Shown piece by piece: positions 8,581-17,185 of a DNA stretch of 64,000 nt (position 1 is the stretch's first letter; every line of letters begins with the position of its first letter). The position numbers and the translations under genes are program-made. This DNA comes from Hominenteromicrobium mulieris. GTDB taxonomy: Bacteria > Bacillota > Clostridia > Oscillospirales > Acutalibacteraceae. The stretch lies in assembly GCA_021029595.1 (NCBI GenBank), contig JAJJOY010000005.1, positions 100,191-164,190 on the forward strand, written 5' to 3'. The notes beneath the pieces were generated by a model. The model was not told where the DNA came from, did not search any database, and saw only the letters and a program-made list of their open reading frames with translations.

Positions 8581-9126
8581 ATGCAATATCAATTCTCTAT
8601 GAACGAATCTGTTGAATCTGTAACCCGGAAATTGGTTGCTCTTTGTAAAACACAGAAGGCCCCAGAAAGCCGAGCTCAAATGTTCCGATTATTCCAGCTG
8701 TTATGCAGTATGAAATTTGATTTTTATCTTATATTATCTATTCTCTGTAATCTAAACGAGTTCAGTACATCTGAACTTAAAATAATTTTGCAAGCCTCTC
8801 CCTCGCCAGATCAAATTCTTCAACCGACACCGCAGAATATTCGTATTACTATTCCTCGTTGGACGCCTTCAAAGTATCATTCTGGCCGCATTGCAGATAT
8901 TGTTACAGATGTTTACGAAAAAATAGATCGTGCTCTTCCCGGTATTTACATTTATAATAGTAATTTAAACCCTAAAAATGCACGCAGCTTAAATGATCTG
9001 TATGTATTGGTAATTGTGGAAAACTCAATCAGATGGTATGATATAAACAGACGATGTAATTACTCATTTTCAAAGCCCACAATAACAGAGGAGGTTTATA
9101 CCCATGTTGAAAATAGCTTTATGTGA
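8581..9126 (+). CDS. Unknown protein heading the agr-type operon
   Basis: 181 residues, GGAGG at 8570-8574. I do not recognise a family. The sequence is soluble, without signal peptide or convincing membrane helix ('FDFYLILSILCNL' is only mildly hydrophobic). The second half ('GRIADIVTDVYEKIDRALPG', 'RSLNDLYVLVIVENSIRWYD') looks like an alpha/beta fold. It overlaps the AgrA-like gene by 23 bases and is the promoter-proximal gene, so it is probably co-expressed with the quorum-sensing components. No enzymatic motif is apparent. Confidence 0.65.
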   Translation: MQYQFSMNESVESVTRKLVALCKTQKAPESRAQMFRLFQLLCSMKFDFYLILSILCNLNEFSTSELKIILQASPSPDQILQPTPQNIRITIPRWTPSKYHSGRIADIVTDVYEKIDRALPGIYIYNSNLNPKNARSLNDLYVLVIVENSIRWYDINRRCNYSFSKPTITEEVYTHVENSFM

Positions 9127-9829
9127 CGACGACGCTGTGTTTCTCAAAGAACTCACAGGAAAAATACAAGAGTTGTTACGTTTTGAAGAGAAAAATGCAG
9201 CCATTGCATCTTTCGTAAATCCAACAGCACTCACCGCTTCCGTTGCCAGCGGAGATCGCTTTGATATTTTCATTTTAGATGTTGAAATGCCTCAGATAGA
9301 TGGATTCAAAGTTGCGGCTGATCTTCGAAAGTATCAGCCCAATGTCGCATTAATCTTTTTAACCTCTCATTTACAATATGCGCCGGAAGGCTATAAGGTA
9401 GACGCACTTCGATTTATTTCAAAATTAAATGTAGACGAAACTCTGCCTGAGGCTTTACAGAAAGCTCTTCACACATTAGAGCAACAAGATCAGCATTCGC
9501 TACTTGTTCAGCACTATAAAAATTTCAGCAGAGTACTTTACCAGAATATTATCTATGTTCGAAAAACTGCCCGCAGTGTGCAAATCATTACGTCAAATCA
9601 AGGTGTGATCAAAGATAATCGAGGTATAAAAGAACTATTTGACATCCTCAATGACCCGCGATTCATTTTCGTAGATCGAAGTTATTTTGTAAATTTGGAT
9701 TATGCTAAAGAATTGTGCGGTAACTCTATTATCATGTTAAACGGAGAGGCGCTGCTGGTCAGCCGGCCCATGATGCCGAAAGTAAAAGAAGCTATTTTGT
9801 CTTTGTGGGGAGATGGACTAGTAAAATGA
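9104..9829 (+). CDS. AgrA-like LytTR response regulator
   Basis: 241 residues, start after GGAGG at 9090-9094. The receiver is canonical: 'IALCDDD' acidic pocket, phospho-Asp59 in 'RFDIFILDVEMPQIDG', Thr in 'LIFLTSH' and Lys in 'ALRFISKLN'. The C-terminal LytTR domain includes 'IIYVRKTARSVQIIT' and 'FIFVDRSYFVNLDYAKEL'. Its stop overlaps the start of the histidine kinase (ATGA), the usual coupling of a cognate pair. It should activate target promoters, probably including its own operon, when the AgrD-derived peptide is sensed. Confidence 0.9.
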   Translation: MLKIALCDDDAVFLKELTGKIQELLRFEEKNAAIASFVNPTALTASVASGDRFDIFILDVEMPQIDGFKVAADLRKYQPNVALIFLTSHLQYAPEGYKVDALRFISKLNVDETLPEALQKALHTLEQQDQHSLLVQHYKNFSRVLYQNIIYVRKTARSVQIITSNQGVIKDNRGIKELFDILNDPRFIFVDRSYFVNLDYAKELCGNSIIMLNGEALLVSRPMMPKVKEAILSLWGDGLVK

Positions 9830-11154
9830 CATATCAAATTGTAGATTGGCTTATTTCGTATATAGAATGTTTTGTAATGTTAGTTGTTGTCACCGAATCC
9901 GGCGGTCGGAAATTTGAAGAGAAAAAACAGGCTTATCTGCTTTTATCTTTCTCCCTGCTCAACGCAATTCTTGTGGCTGTATGCAATCAGATTTCTGCTT
10001 TTTCTTTTATTACGCCTGTGTTGTCTATTTTATATTTAACAGTAATTTCACGCATCCTTTCACGCGGGAATTTTCTGCTGCGTATCTCCATAAGCATTAC
10101 GACCATGTTTGTTATACTCTCTATTGACTATATTCTTATGGTTGTATTCTGCTGGATTTATGGAGGAGACCAATTCTCCATAGCGTTTAACGTATTTATG
10201 ACGCCAGGACCTCTACGCTGTTTATATCTTATTCTGGATAAAATAACCGACATTGCTTTATACATGGCTGCGCGGAAATACCTTTCTAAATTATCAGAGC
10301 TAAAATCTCGCTGGCTTATCACTTTACTTTTCTCTGGTTCTCTCGTATATCTTATAACTCAAATTCTTTTTAGGGCAATTTTATCAGAAGACTATATCCA
10401 GCTTTACCGAGCGTCTATCTTATCCTTTTTAATTTTAATATTATTCTTTGCCACGCTTTTCCTATTACTGCTGAACACCTCCGCAAGAGAGCACGAAAAT
10501 GTGCAAAAACAGCTTTTACTACGCACAAATCAGTTAATGGAGCAGAACTATCAAATGCTGCATGAGGATATGAAAGAAAACGCTAAAAGATTGCACGATT
10601 TTCATCATCATCTCAAAGCAATTCTCGGATTGGCTGAAGCTGCTCAGAACGGTGAAATACAGAAATATGTCGGAGATTTGTTATCGATTTCGTACAAAGA
10701 AGTTCATTTGTGCCGCTGTGGAAACGATGTAATTGATGCCATTTTGAATTGCTCTGCCGCAGAAGCTAAAAAACAGCAAATCTATTTTCAATACGAAGTT
10801 AACTTCACTGCACATATTCCCGTTGCTCCCGTAGATTTGTGCGCCATACTCGGAAATCAAATTGAAAATGCACTGGAGGCCAACCGTCAAATTACTGATA
10901 TTTCTGCACGCTATGTAAAAATCATGCTTACACAAAAGAAAGGATTTCTCATTTTCCGTGTGGAGAACGCCTCTGCCGAAAATCCCTTTTCAGAAAGCGG
11001 AGCGCTAAAAACAAGGAAAGAAGACGGAAATCTTCATGGTCTCGGAATCAAAAATATTCAGGACACTGTAAATAAATATAACGGCTGGCTAAAAAACTCT
11101 TATGATGATCACACCTTCATTTCAGAAGTTCTTTTGTGCGTTTCAACAGTTTAA
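9826..11154 (+). CDS. AgrC-like sensor histidine kinase
   Basis: Start is ATG 9826 overlapping the regulator's stop. The 442-residue protein has six hydrophobic segments in its first 220 residues, a linker helix, the phosphoacceptor His in 'RLHDFHHHLKAILGL', an N-box in 'LGNQIENALEANRQI' and a G-box in 'GLGIKNIQDTVNKYNG'. This is the HPK10 class that senses cyclic peptides. Partners are the regulator before it and the AgrB/AgrD genes after it. An 84-base gap to agrB may contain a second promoter. Confidence 0.9.
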   Translation: MTYQIVDWLISYIECFVMLVVVTESGGRKFEEKKQAYLLLSFSLLNAILVAVCNQISAFSFITPVLSILYLTVISRILSRGNFLLRISISITTMFVILSIDYILMVVFCWIYGGDQFSIAFNVFMTPGPLRCLYLILDKITDIALYMAARKYLSKLSELKSRWLITLLFSGSLVYLITQILFRAILSEDYIQLYRASILSFLILILFFATLFLLLLNTSAREHENVQKQLLLRTNQLMEQNYQMLHEDMKENAKRLHDFHHHLKAILGLAEAAQNGEIQKYVGDLLSISYKEVHLCRCGNDVIDAILNCSAAEAKKQQIYFQYEVNFTAHIPVAPVDLCAILGNQIENALEANRQITDISARYVKIMLTQKKGFLIFRVENASAENPFSESGALKTRKEDGNLHGLGIKNIQDTVNKYNGWLKNSYDDHTFISEVLLCVSTV

Positions 11155-11238
11155 GACATAAAATCTTACAATTCGCGCAAAACCTATGACTTATATCTAT
11201 ATAAAATAGTATACTACACCTTGTAAGAAGGTGAATAA

Positions 11239-11829
11239 ATGTTACATAGCTGCGCTGAATACTTAACCCACACTTTATACCGTCATTGCCCGCTTTCTGA
11301 AGAAAAGCGTCCGGTTTTTGTATACGGTTTCGAACTAAGCTTATCAACTCTATCGTCTATACTTTCCATTATTTTACTTTCTATTATATTTAAGAATGTA
11401 TATTTTTCTTTGCTGTTTTTATATATCTTTTTCTTCCTGCGCCTTTTTTCCGGTGGATACCACGCTCCCACCTATTCAAGATGCTTCATACTAACAAATG
11501 CTATTTTCGTATTTGTATACCTTCTGAGCGAAGTTATTCGGTGGTACAAGCCTCTGCTTATTCCTTTTGCTATTTTATCTTGTATCTCCATTTTCCTTCT
11601 CTCTCCTATTCGAAGCACTAAACATCCATTATCGGAGCGGCTCTATGCGCAAAATAAAAAAACAGCTCGAATTATCGTTTCGATTGATTTTTTGCTGTTT
11701 TTAATTTTGTACATCACCGGTATGCCCACTCGTTACTTAGCTACCTGGGCACTGTCATTATCGGCAGTTGCCATTATGATGGTAATCACCTTATTTAAAA
11801 AGAATAGCACAAGGAGGGAAAGTGTATGA
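11239..11829 (+). CDS. AgrB-like propeptide-processing protease
   Basis: 196 residues, several membrane helices. The AgrB catalytic residues are in place: His75 in 'FLRLFSGGYHAPTYSRC' and Cys82, which match the His77/Cys84 pair of the staphylococcal enzyme. It should cleave the C-terminal tail of AgrD and form the thiolactone at the membrane. The site AAGAAGG lies 9 bases upstream. The last codon overlaps the agrD start (ATGA). AT-rich sequence at 11185-11215 with TATACT could provide an extra promoter. Confidence 0.9.
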   Translation: MLHSCAEYLTHTLYRHCPLSEEKRPVFVYGFELSLSTLSSILSIILLSIIFKNVYFSLLFLYIFFFLRLFSGGYHAPTYSRCFILTNAIFVFVYLLSEVIRWYKPLLIPFAILSCISIFLLSPIRSTKHPLSERLYAQNKKTARIIVSIDFLLFLILYITGMPTRYLATWALSLSAVAIMMVITLFKKNSTRRESV

Positions 11830-11942
11830 ACGCATGGACAGTTTTGGCAAAGATTGTTGAACTGTTTGCATCGCTCGGTGCCGGCGCAGCTTCCAATGGC
11901 TGCAGCTATGAGCCCGAAGTTCCGAGCATGCTTCAGAAGTAA
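11826..11942 (+). CDS. AgrD-like cyclic autoinducer prepeptide
   Basis: A 38-residue gene overlapping the agrB stop. Residues 1-17 form an amphipathic helix ('MNAWTVLAKIVELFASLG') that would anchor it to the membrane. The core is 'AASNGCSYEPEVPSMLQK': Cys26 would form the thiolactone, and the acidic, Pro-containing tail 'EPEVP' is typical of clostridial AgrD. Only two residues (Ser, Tyr) separate Cys26 from the tail motif, fewer than in the examples I know, so the ring is either very small or closes further along. Position, size and Cys-tail pattern make the assignment firm; the peptide structure is not. Confidence 0.85.
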   Translation: MNAWTVLAKIVELFASLGAGAASNGCSYEPEVPSMLQK

Positions 11943-11963
11943 TCGAAGCCCAACACAAACCTC

Positions 11964-12002
11964 AAAAACCTGTTCTTTATGTCACATGAAGAACAGGTTT
12001 TT
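11964..12002 (+). terminator. Terminator after agrD
   Basis: Perfect 14-bp arms AAAAACCTGTTCTT and AAGAACAGGTTTTT with an 11-base loop, ending in a T-run. It begins 21 bases after the agrD stop and closes the quorum-sensing operon. Confidence 0.9.
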
Positions 12003-12033
12003 GATTAGAAAAAATTGAAAGTGGTGACCTAAT

Positions 12034-12324
12034 ATGACAAAGGATGAAGTATATGAATATTATTTACATTGGCGAAAAGGCAGCCGCACTCTATCCGTTG
12101 AAGAACTTTTCTCCGCTTATACAATCGATCAAAATATTTTCGAGAGTTCATCTAAAGTCATAAATCGTCTTTTTTATTTGGTGCCGGATTTCTTTAAATC
12201 AAACTTGCGAATTTTCATTTTTTACGAAGAAAACACCTTTCTTAAAGATTCAAAACAAAACTTAAAGCTAATTCAAAGCAATTTAAAAATTCAATATAAT
12301 AAAACAGAATATTTAACTGTTTAG
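12034..12324 (+). CDS. Small protein of unknown function
   Basis: 96 residues, AT-rich codons like the agr block and a weak GGTGA site upstream. The protein is rich in Lys, Asn, Phe and Tyr ('VYEYYLHWRKGSRTLSVEEL', 'NLRIFIFYEENTF') and has no recognisable domain, signal peptide or membrane helix. It lies after the agr terminator, so it needs its own promoter or read-through. It could be an agr-regulated accessory gene; nothing in the sequence proves it. Confidence 0.45.
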   Translation: MTKDEVYEYYLHWRKGSRTLSVEELFSAYTIDQNIFESSSKVINRLFYLVPDFFKSNLRIFIFYEENTFLKDSKQNLKLIQSNLKIQYNKTEYLTV

Positions 12325-12411
12325 TGTTCTGCATCATTTATAGTTCTTGTATTTTTACCGGGGTTACGATCTTCGGAGCATTTCACCACTTTCCTGCTCC
12401 CCGCGCCCCGC

Positions 12412-12449
12412 CTCCGATCAATTTGAAATCGAATTCAAATTGATCGGAG
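12412..12449. promoter_or_regulatory. Long palindrome covering a Shine-Dalgarno site
   Basis: Perfect 16-bp arms CTCCGATCAATTTGAA and TTCAAATTGATCGGAG with a 6-base centre. The right arm contains most of the GGAGG that serves the TTG start at 12459. In RNA the ribosome site would be locked in a stable stem; in DNA it could be an operator. The preceding 12325-12411 shows nothing else. Confidence 0.6.
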
Positions 12450-12458
12450 GTTATTCTA

Positions 12459-12826
12459 TTGTCAAACGAGCCTAAATGCGTCTATATCAAAACAGACGTT
12501 GGATATGTACAAATCACATATGCGGAATTTTGCCGCATACGAAACACAACTGAAAATTACAAAGCTTCGCACTGGTTCATACCGGTACAAGGCGTTCTGC
12601 TGGAAGTTCCAAAAGACGCCTACAAAGCCTTCTACCGAGAGAAGGAACGTGAGCGCTATCTAAGAAAATTAGATAGCGCTCTTTTTTTATGCAATTTAGA
12701 CCTTAAATCCGAGGAAATCCCGCTGCGCGATGAAAACACGGACATCGAACAGCAAACCGAAGACCGGCTCATGATTGAAAAGATGTACTCCTGCCTTCAT
12801 TTACTCGACCCGGACGATGCCGAATG
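12459..12826 (+). pseudogene. Sigma-70-like regulator, 3'-truncated
   Basis: TTG at 12459 is 8 bases after GGAGG. The frame 'CVYIKTDVGYVQITYAEFCR', 'DAYKAFYREKERERYLRK' and 'LLDPDDAECR' is the N-terminal two thirds of the small ICE- and phage-type sigma-70-like proteins; the region-4 helix-turn-helix that should follow is missing. After about 12826 the frame becomes meaningless while the adhesin frame takes over, so the 3' part was removed by a deletion that joined it to the pilus gene. Without region 4 it cannot bind a -35 element. Confidence 0.7.
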
Positions 12827-12840
12827 CCGTTGCCGTTTGG

Positions 12841-13983
12841 AAATGCGTAGACAGCGCCATTCAGCGCATGGCGACTTTTACGGGCGGGCAAACCACCGTT
12901 TCTGCCTATCTGCGCCTTCAAACAGAACGCATCAATTACGGTGAGCTGATCATTCAAAAGACCTCCGAAGACGGAAAGAAAAGCGGCTTCACTTTCAAAG
13001 TCACGAGAGATACCGATAACTGGAGTGTAACGGTCAAAACGGACGACAACGGTACAGCCAAAATCAGCGAGCTGCCGGTCTTTCGCGGAGGCACGAGCAC
13101 GCTCATTCAGTACACCGTGACCGAGATCAACACGCCGTCTTCTTACCGCCAACCGAAACCGCAGACGATCACATTGACCGCCAAAAGCAGTGTGACCGTC
13201 CAGTTTGAAAACACGCTGATTCGCGGCACTCTCGAAATCTGCAAAGTCGATGCAGACGGCAAAACACCGCTTGCAGGCGCCGTGTTCGAGATCATGGACA
13301 GCGACAAAAACGTCATCGCGACCGAAACCACCGGCAAAGACGGCAAAATTACCGTATCCGACCTGCGCTCCGGGTACTACCGCGAAATCTCCGCGCCGCA
13401 GGGGTATGAATTGGATTCCACCGTGTACCCGTTTACCGTTGAAAAAGACCGGCAGATCATTCAAATCGTCCGCAAAAATACCCCGAGCGCCGGTTCTGTT
13501 TCAATCCGAAAAATCACACCGGACGGCAAAACACTAAACGACGTTTCTTTTCTGCTGCAATACTCGATAGACGGTGGCACGGCATGGTCTCCGATCTGCG
13601 CAAGAAAAGAAGCAGATCCGATCTCCGTCGGCAGCTGCACGTCCGAGGGGATTTCCGACGGTGTGCTCACAACAGGTGAGGACGGCAAGGTTACGTTTAA
13701 CGGTTTGCAAGTTAAAAACCAAAATGTCACCGTCCTATACCGCATCACGGAAGTGCGCACCAAAAACGGCTTTCAGCTTTTGGGCGAGCCGCTGTTTGAA
13801 GGCAGTTTGCCGCAGGACGTAAACGGCACCCCGCAGCAGGATATTACGATCACCGCCGTCAACGGGCAGCAATTTGAGCTTCCCGCCGCGGGCAGAAACG
13901 GGATGCAATCTGCCGCAACCGGTATGGTTTTCGCCGTGATCGGTTTATTCGGTCTTCTGTATGTTCAAAAAGAAAAGTTTTGA
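12841..13983 (+). pseudogene. Cna-B adhesin / minor pilin, 5'-truncated
   Basis: The frame is open across the junction near 12830 and becomes recognisable at 'ERINYGELIIQKTSEDGKKS'. It contains Cna-B-type domains at 12945-13215 and 13225-13480 ('LEICKVDADGKTPLAGAVF', 'GYYREISAPQGYELDS') and a third related domain to about 13850. The end is a sorting signal: 'LPAAG', a hydrophobic stretch ('ATGMVFAVIGLFGLLYVQ') and a Lys tail. No signal peptide or start with ribosome site is seen, so the export half of the protein is missing. It is 12 bases before the major pilin and would normally be a surface-linked pilus subunit. Confidence 0.75.
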
Positions 13984-13995
13984 AAGGACAACGCT

Positions 13996-15283
13996 ATGAA
14001 AACAAAACGACTCATAAAACTCGGCGCGGTGCTCTCCGCCGCACTGGTTTTACTCTCCGGCATCCTATCGGTTTCGGCGGCTTCTGTTCCGCAGGCCGTG
14101 ATTGACACCGGCAGAAAAGCATCCGTATCGCTTTATAAATACGATTTCACCTCCGCGCACGCAGACGGTGTTCTGGGAGACAACACGTACATTTCAACCG
14201 GCTATGCCGATGAGAACGTGGAAAACACTTTGATGCCGTATGCCATCGAAGGCGTTGTATTCAGCTATGCCAAAATCGCCGATCTTGCGGTACATGCCGA
14301 AACAAAAGACGGCGAACATCAAAATATGCTGCTGTATAAATTGCCGGGCGGCGACAAAACCACCGCGCTTATGAATTGCCTTGATCTCACTTCCGAAAAC
14401 GCCTACAAAACCGACCGCGGCGACTTGTATTTCACTTCGGATACCTTGATTGATGCGCTTTCCAATCATCTGAACACAGCAGAAAGCCGGACGAAAAACG
14501 CACTGGAAGCTTTTATCCGCCAAAACGGCACTTCTATGCCGGAAACGGACAGCACAGGGCACACCTCAGCCGCGGAACTCGAGCAGGGATTATACGCCGG
14601 TATACGGCGACATCGGCAACCCGAACGAAGTCACCTTAACGTGGTCGCGCACCAACACGGCGTATTCGGACACTTTAACGGACGACTGCCATTTCTACGT
14701 GTACGGATTAAACCTCTTAAAGCTGTTCTCGGATAACCTCGGCGATTATTCCAAGGTACAGTTCAAGCTCTACAACACGACCGACGGTTATTGGGTAACC
14801 GCAAATTCCGATGATAACGGTAATTACCTCGTCAGCGGACATGCCGAAAGGGAAGACGACGCTTCCGTTTTGACCCCCGGCAGTTCCGGGCATCTTTTCT
14901 TAAAAGGTCTTGAAGACGACATCTACCGCGTGACGGAGATCAACACGGATGCAAATTACACGCTGCTCGGAAATTTCATCACCATGGAAATCCGCGCAAA
15001 AGAGTCTGGCAAGATCTGCGGCACCTGCGGAAAGAGCGAGCTGACTGCCGAAGCGTTTGAAAACGACAATGCCAAAGACATGAACGACGATAACGGTTCT
15101 GCTTCCGCCATTGTGCCGATTCATGTGATGAACACGCGCGGGTATCGCCTGCCGAAAACCGGCGATGCCGGCACAACACTTCTTGCAGCTGGCGGCATAA
15201 CCCTCGCCGTGCTCAGTGCCGCAGCGGTTATTTTGCTTCTGGTTTTCAAAAAAAAGATAAGTTTGACGATTAAAAAAGCATAA
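13996..15283 (+). pseudogene. SpaA-type major pilin with internal deletion and frameshift
   Basis: The first part (13996-14590) has a signal peptide ('LGAVLSAALVLLSGILSVSA') and the N-terminal pilin domain up to 'AAELEQGLY'. From 14591 the protein continues in another frame: 'VYGDIGNPNEVTLTWSRTN', 'DDIYRVTEINTDANYTLLG', ending in 'LPKTG' (near 15149), a membrane segment and Lys-rich tail. Complete relatives carry roughly 250 more residues between these parts, so a central stretch was lost and the frame changed by the same event. The gene cannot yield one polypeptide without frameshifting. It is followed by a terminator and the sortase. Confidence 0.8.
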
Positions 15284-15288
15284 CAAGC

Positions 15289-15328
15289 GAGCCCGCCTGT
15301 GTTGAAGCTTACAGGCGGGCTCCGTTTT
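15289..15328 (+). terminator. Terminator between pilin and sortase
   Basis: Perfect 12-bp arms GAGCCCGCCTGT and ACAGGCGGGCTC, loop of ten, then CGTTTT. Located 5 bases after the pilin stop, it would make sortase expression lower than pilin expression, a common arrangement in pilus operons. Confidence 0.85.
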
Positions 15329-15343
15329 ATTAAGGAGACTTTT

Positions 15344-16207
15344 ATGCACAAAAAGCGAATTTTGCTGCACGTTCTTTTTCTTGTTCTTTTCCTCATCGGC
15401 ATCGGGGCAGCCGCATACCCGGCGTTCGGGAACTGGTATACCGAGCAAAAACGATCCGTTGTCCTGACCGAGTACGAAAAGGCACTTGCAAAAATAGAGG
15501 ATGCCGATCTGACCGACGCATTCAAGCAAGCCGAAATCTATAACGATGCCCTTTTTACCGGCGAGATTGATGAGAAAGAACGCCCGGACTACGGCGAACT
15601 TCTCTGCACGACCGAAGACGGCATCATGGGCTATGTGGAGATCCCAGCCATTCAAATTCGCCTGCCGATCTACCACGGCTGCACGGAAAACGAACTCAGC
15701 AAAGGTGCAGGGCACCTGCCGAGTTCGTCTCTGCCCGTCGGCGGAAAAAGCACGCACGCCGTTTTAGCTGCACACTCCGGCAGAGCAGATTCTAAAATGT
15801 TCACCGATTTGGATCAGGTCAAAGAAGGTGATCTGGTCTATCTTTACGTGCTGAATAAAACTTTGACGTATGAGGTAGACAAAATCACGGTCACAACACC
15901 CGATGACACCGACGCCATTCAGATCATCGACGGCGAAGACCTTCTGACGCTGCTGACCTGCACGCCATACGGCACGAATACGCACCGCCTGCTTGTGCGC
16001 GGGCATCGAATTTTCCCCGACGAAACGCTCTCCACTTCTAAACCGTCAGAAGCAAAGCCCGAGCACCCCGACACGGCTGTTCACCGATCCACATGGACGA
16101 ACGAGTACCGAAACGGGCTTACGGAAGGATTGCTTTTTGCTCTGCTCATTCTCTTAATATCCGTGTTTCTGTACGGCATTATCCGCCTGAAAGCCAAGCG
16201 CTCCTGA
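15344..16207 (+). CDS. Class C (pilin-polymerising) sortase
   Basis: Start is ATG 15344 after TAAGGAGA; 287 residues. An N-terminal membrane helix ('LLHVLFLVLFLIGIGAAAY') and a C-terminal one ('LLFALLILLISVFLYGII') bracket the enzyme, as in class C sortases. Catalytic residues: His in 'AVLAAHSGR' (about 142), Cys in 'LLTLLTCTPYG' (about 205) and Arg in 'RLLVRGHR'. It would link LPxTG pilins and attach the fibre. Both pilin genes upstream are broken, so its substrates may be missing here. Confidence 0.9.
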   Translation: MHKKRILLHVLFLVLFLIGIGAAAYPAFGNWYTEQKRSVVLTEYEKALAKIEDADLTDAFKQAEIYNDALFTGEIDEKERPDYGELLCTTEDGIMGYVEIPAIQIRLPIYHGCTENELSKGAGHLPSSSLPVGGKSTHAVLAAHSGRADSKMFTDLDQVKEGDLVYLYVLNKTLTYEVDKITVTTPDDTDAIQIIDGEDLLTLLTCTPYGTNTHRLLVRGHRIFPDETLSTSKPSEAKPEHPDTAVHRSTWTNEYRNGLTEGLLFALLILLISVFLYGIIRLKAKRS

Positions 16208-16213
16208 TTTTCT

Positions 16214-16636
16214 ATGAAAGAGATCAATCTGCGGGAATATTACCCGGAGCTTTACACCGAAGACTCTGTAATTTCGGTCTCGGATGAAATCGCGGAGATG
16301 ATGCGCCGCTCCATATTAGAAGAAAAGGCGTATCAGCGCCGCTTATGTCGATATCAGGCCTACTACTCTTTAGATTACGCCCTGACCGCGGAAAATGAAA
16401 GAGATTTGCTCGACGACGAAGCACCCGAAGACCTGCAGGAGCAAAAGGAGCGCCGACGAAAACTGCAAAAAGCATTCCGAACGCTCACCCCATCCCAGCA
16501 GCGGCGCATCTATAAAAGGTACTTTCTTTGTATGAGCTATGTGGAAATCTCCCAGTCCGAAGGATGCACGATTTCTGCCGTTTGCAACAGCATCCACCGC
16601 AGCCTCAAAAAATTGAAAAAGAATTACGATCTATAA
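16214..16636 (+). CDS. Small sigma-70-like regulator
   Basis: 140 residues, six bases after the sortase. The N-terminus 'MKEINLREYYPELYTEDS', the 'AYQRRLCRYQAYYSLD' stretch and the C-terminal region-4-like helix-turn-helix ('LTPSQQRRIYKRYFLCMSYV' then 'CTISAVCNSIHRSLKKLKK') match the sigma-like proteins of clostridial ICEs and phages. The related protein at 20454-20864 shares the opening and the RRL-R-A-YSLD pattern. It may drive the pilus operon or be an ICE relic. A strong terminator follows. Confidence 0.75.
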   Translation: MKEINLREYYPELYTEDSVISVSDEIAEMMRRSILEEKAYQRRLCRYQAYYSLDYALTAENERDLLDDEAPEDLQEQKERRRKLQKAFRTLTPSQQRRIYKRYFLCMSYVEISQSEGCTISAVCNSIHRSLKKLKKNYDL

Positions 16637-16645
16637 ATCCATGCT

Positions 16646-16685
16646 AAAAAATTCCGTCACAGCTTTCACTGCGGCGGAATTTTTT
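16646..16685 (+). terminator. Terminator after the sigma-like gene
   Basis: Arms AAAAAATTCCG and CGGAATTTTTT with extra pairing inside; begins 10 bases after the stop codon. It also marks the 3' cut of the phosphoesterase fragment on the other strand. Confidence 0.85.
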
Positions 16686-16829
16686 ATATACGGTATCATT
16701 GCCGTGTACGCGTTCATTCCATGCCGCAATCATCGCTTCATTCATGGCGTCTACATCGGGATATGGCCGCTCGCACATCTCTACAACATTAGCATGGCCG
16801 AAGTGCGTATCGGCAGTATAATAGATCAT
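16686..16829 (-). pseudogene. Metallophosphoesterase, N-terminal fragment
   Basis: Start at ATG 16829 with GGAGG upstream on the minus strand. The 48 homologous residues 'MIYYTADTHFGHANVVEMC' and 'RPYPDVDAMNEAMIAAWNE' are the beginning of a calcineurin-like phosphoesterase; 'DTHFGH' supplies the first metal ligands. After 'DTVY' the frame runs into the terminator of the sigma gene and stops, losing the remaining metal sites. A deletion or insertion scar lies at about 16686. Confidence 0.75.
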
Positions 16830-17038
16830 AGTTGCTCCGCCTCCTATCGTTTGACCACCATCACAAGGGAGGAAGCATCTGCAATAAGGTGCTAATTACA
16901 CCAGATGATCTTCATTAACCAGAGGAATACCCATGCTTTCCTTTGCAATCTCCAAAAACATCTTTATTGAATATACCAAAATAACATTCTACGTATGCCC
17001 TTATGATAATCTCGTTTATATTATATATTTCGTAGTTT

Positions 17039-17138
17039 TTGCAAAAAGTCGTTTTAAAAAGTTTTACTTTGTTGCAAAAAGTCGTCCGAAAAAGTTTGCG
17101 ATTCATAATCAAAGTCCATTGAAAAAGTTCACGATTTG
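17039..17138. repeat. Three degenerate 33-bp tandem repeats
   Basis: Units begin at about 17039, 17072 and 17106. The first two share TTGCAAAAAGTCGT followed by AAAAAGTTT; the third keeps CAAAGTCC..GAAAAAGTTCACG. They lie just before the AAA ATPase start and may be its promoter/operator array. The rest of 16830-17185 is AT-rich without a convincing gene. Confidence 0.6.
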
Positions 17139-17185
17139 TGATATGCTATGCGCAAAGTTAGGAAAACGATTCGGAGGGAGCCGCG

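Noticed and set aside
14900..15757. Long minus-strand open frame across pilin and sortase
   Set aside because: It lies opposite well-supported coding sequence with sorting signal and catalytic motifs; composition-driven antisense frame.
17039..17138. CRISPR-like array
   Set aside because: Units are contiguous and degenerate without spacers, and no cas genes are present.
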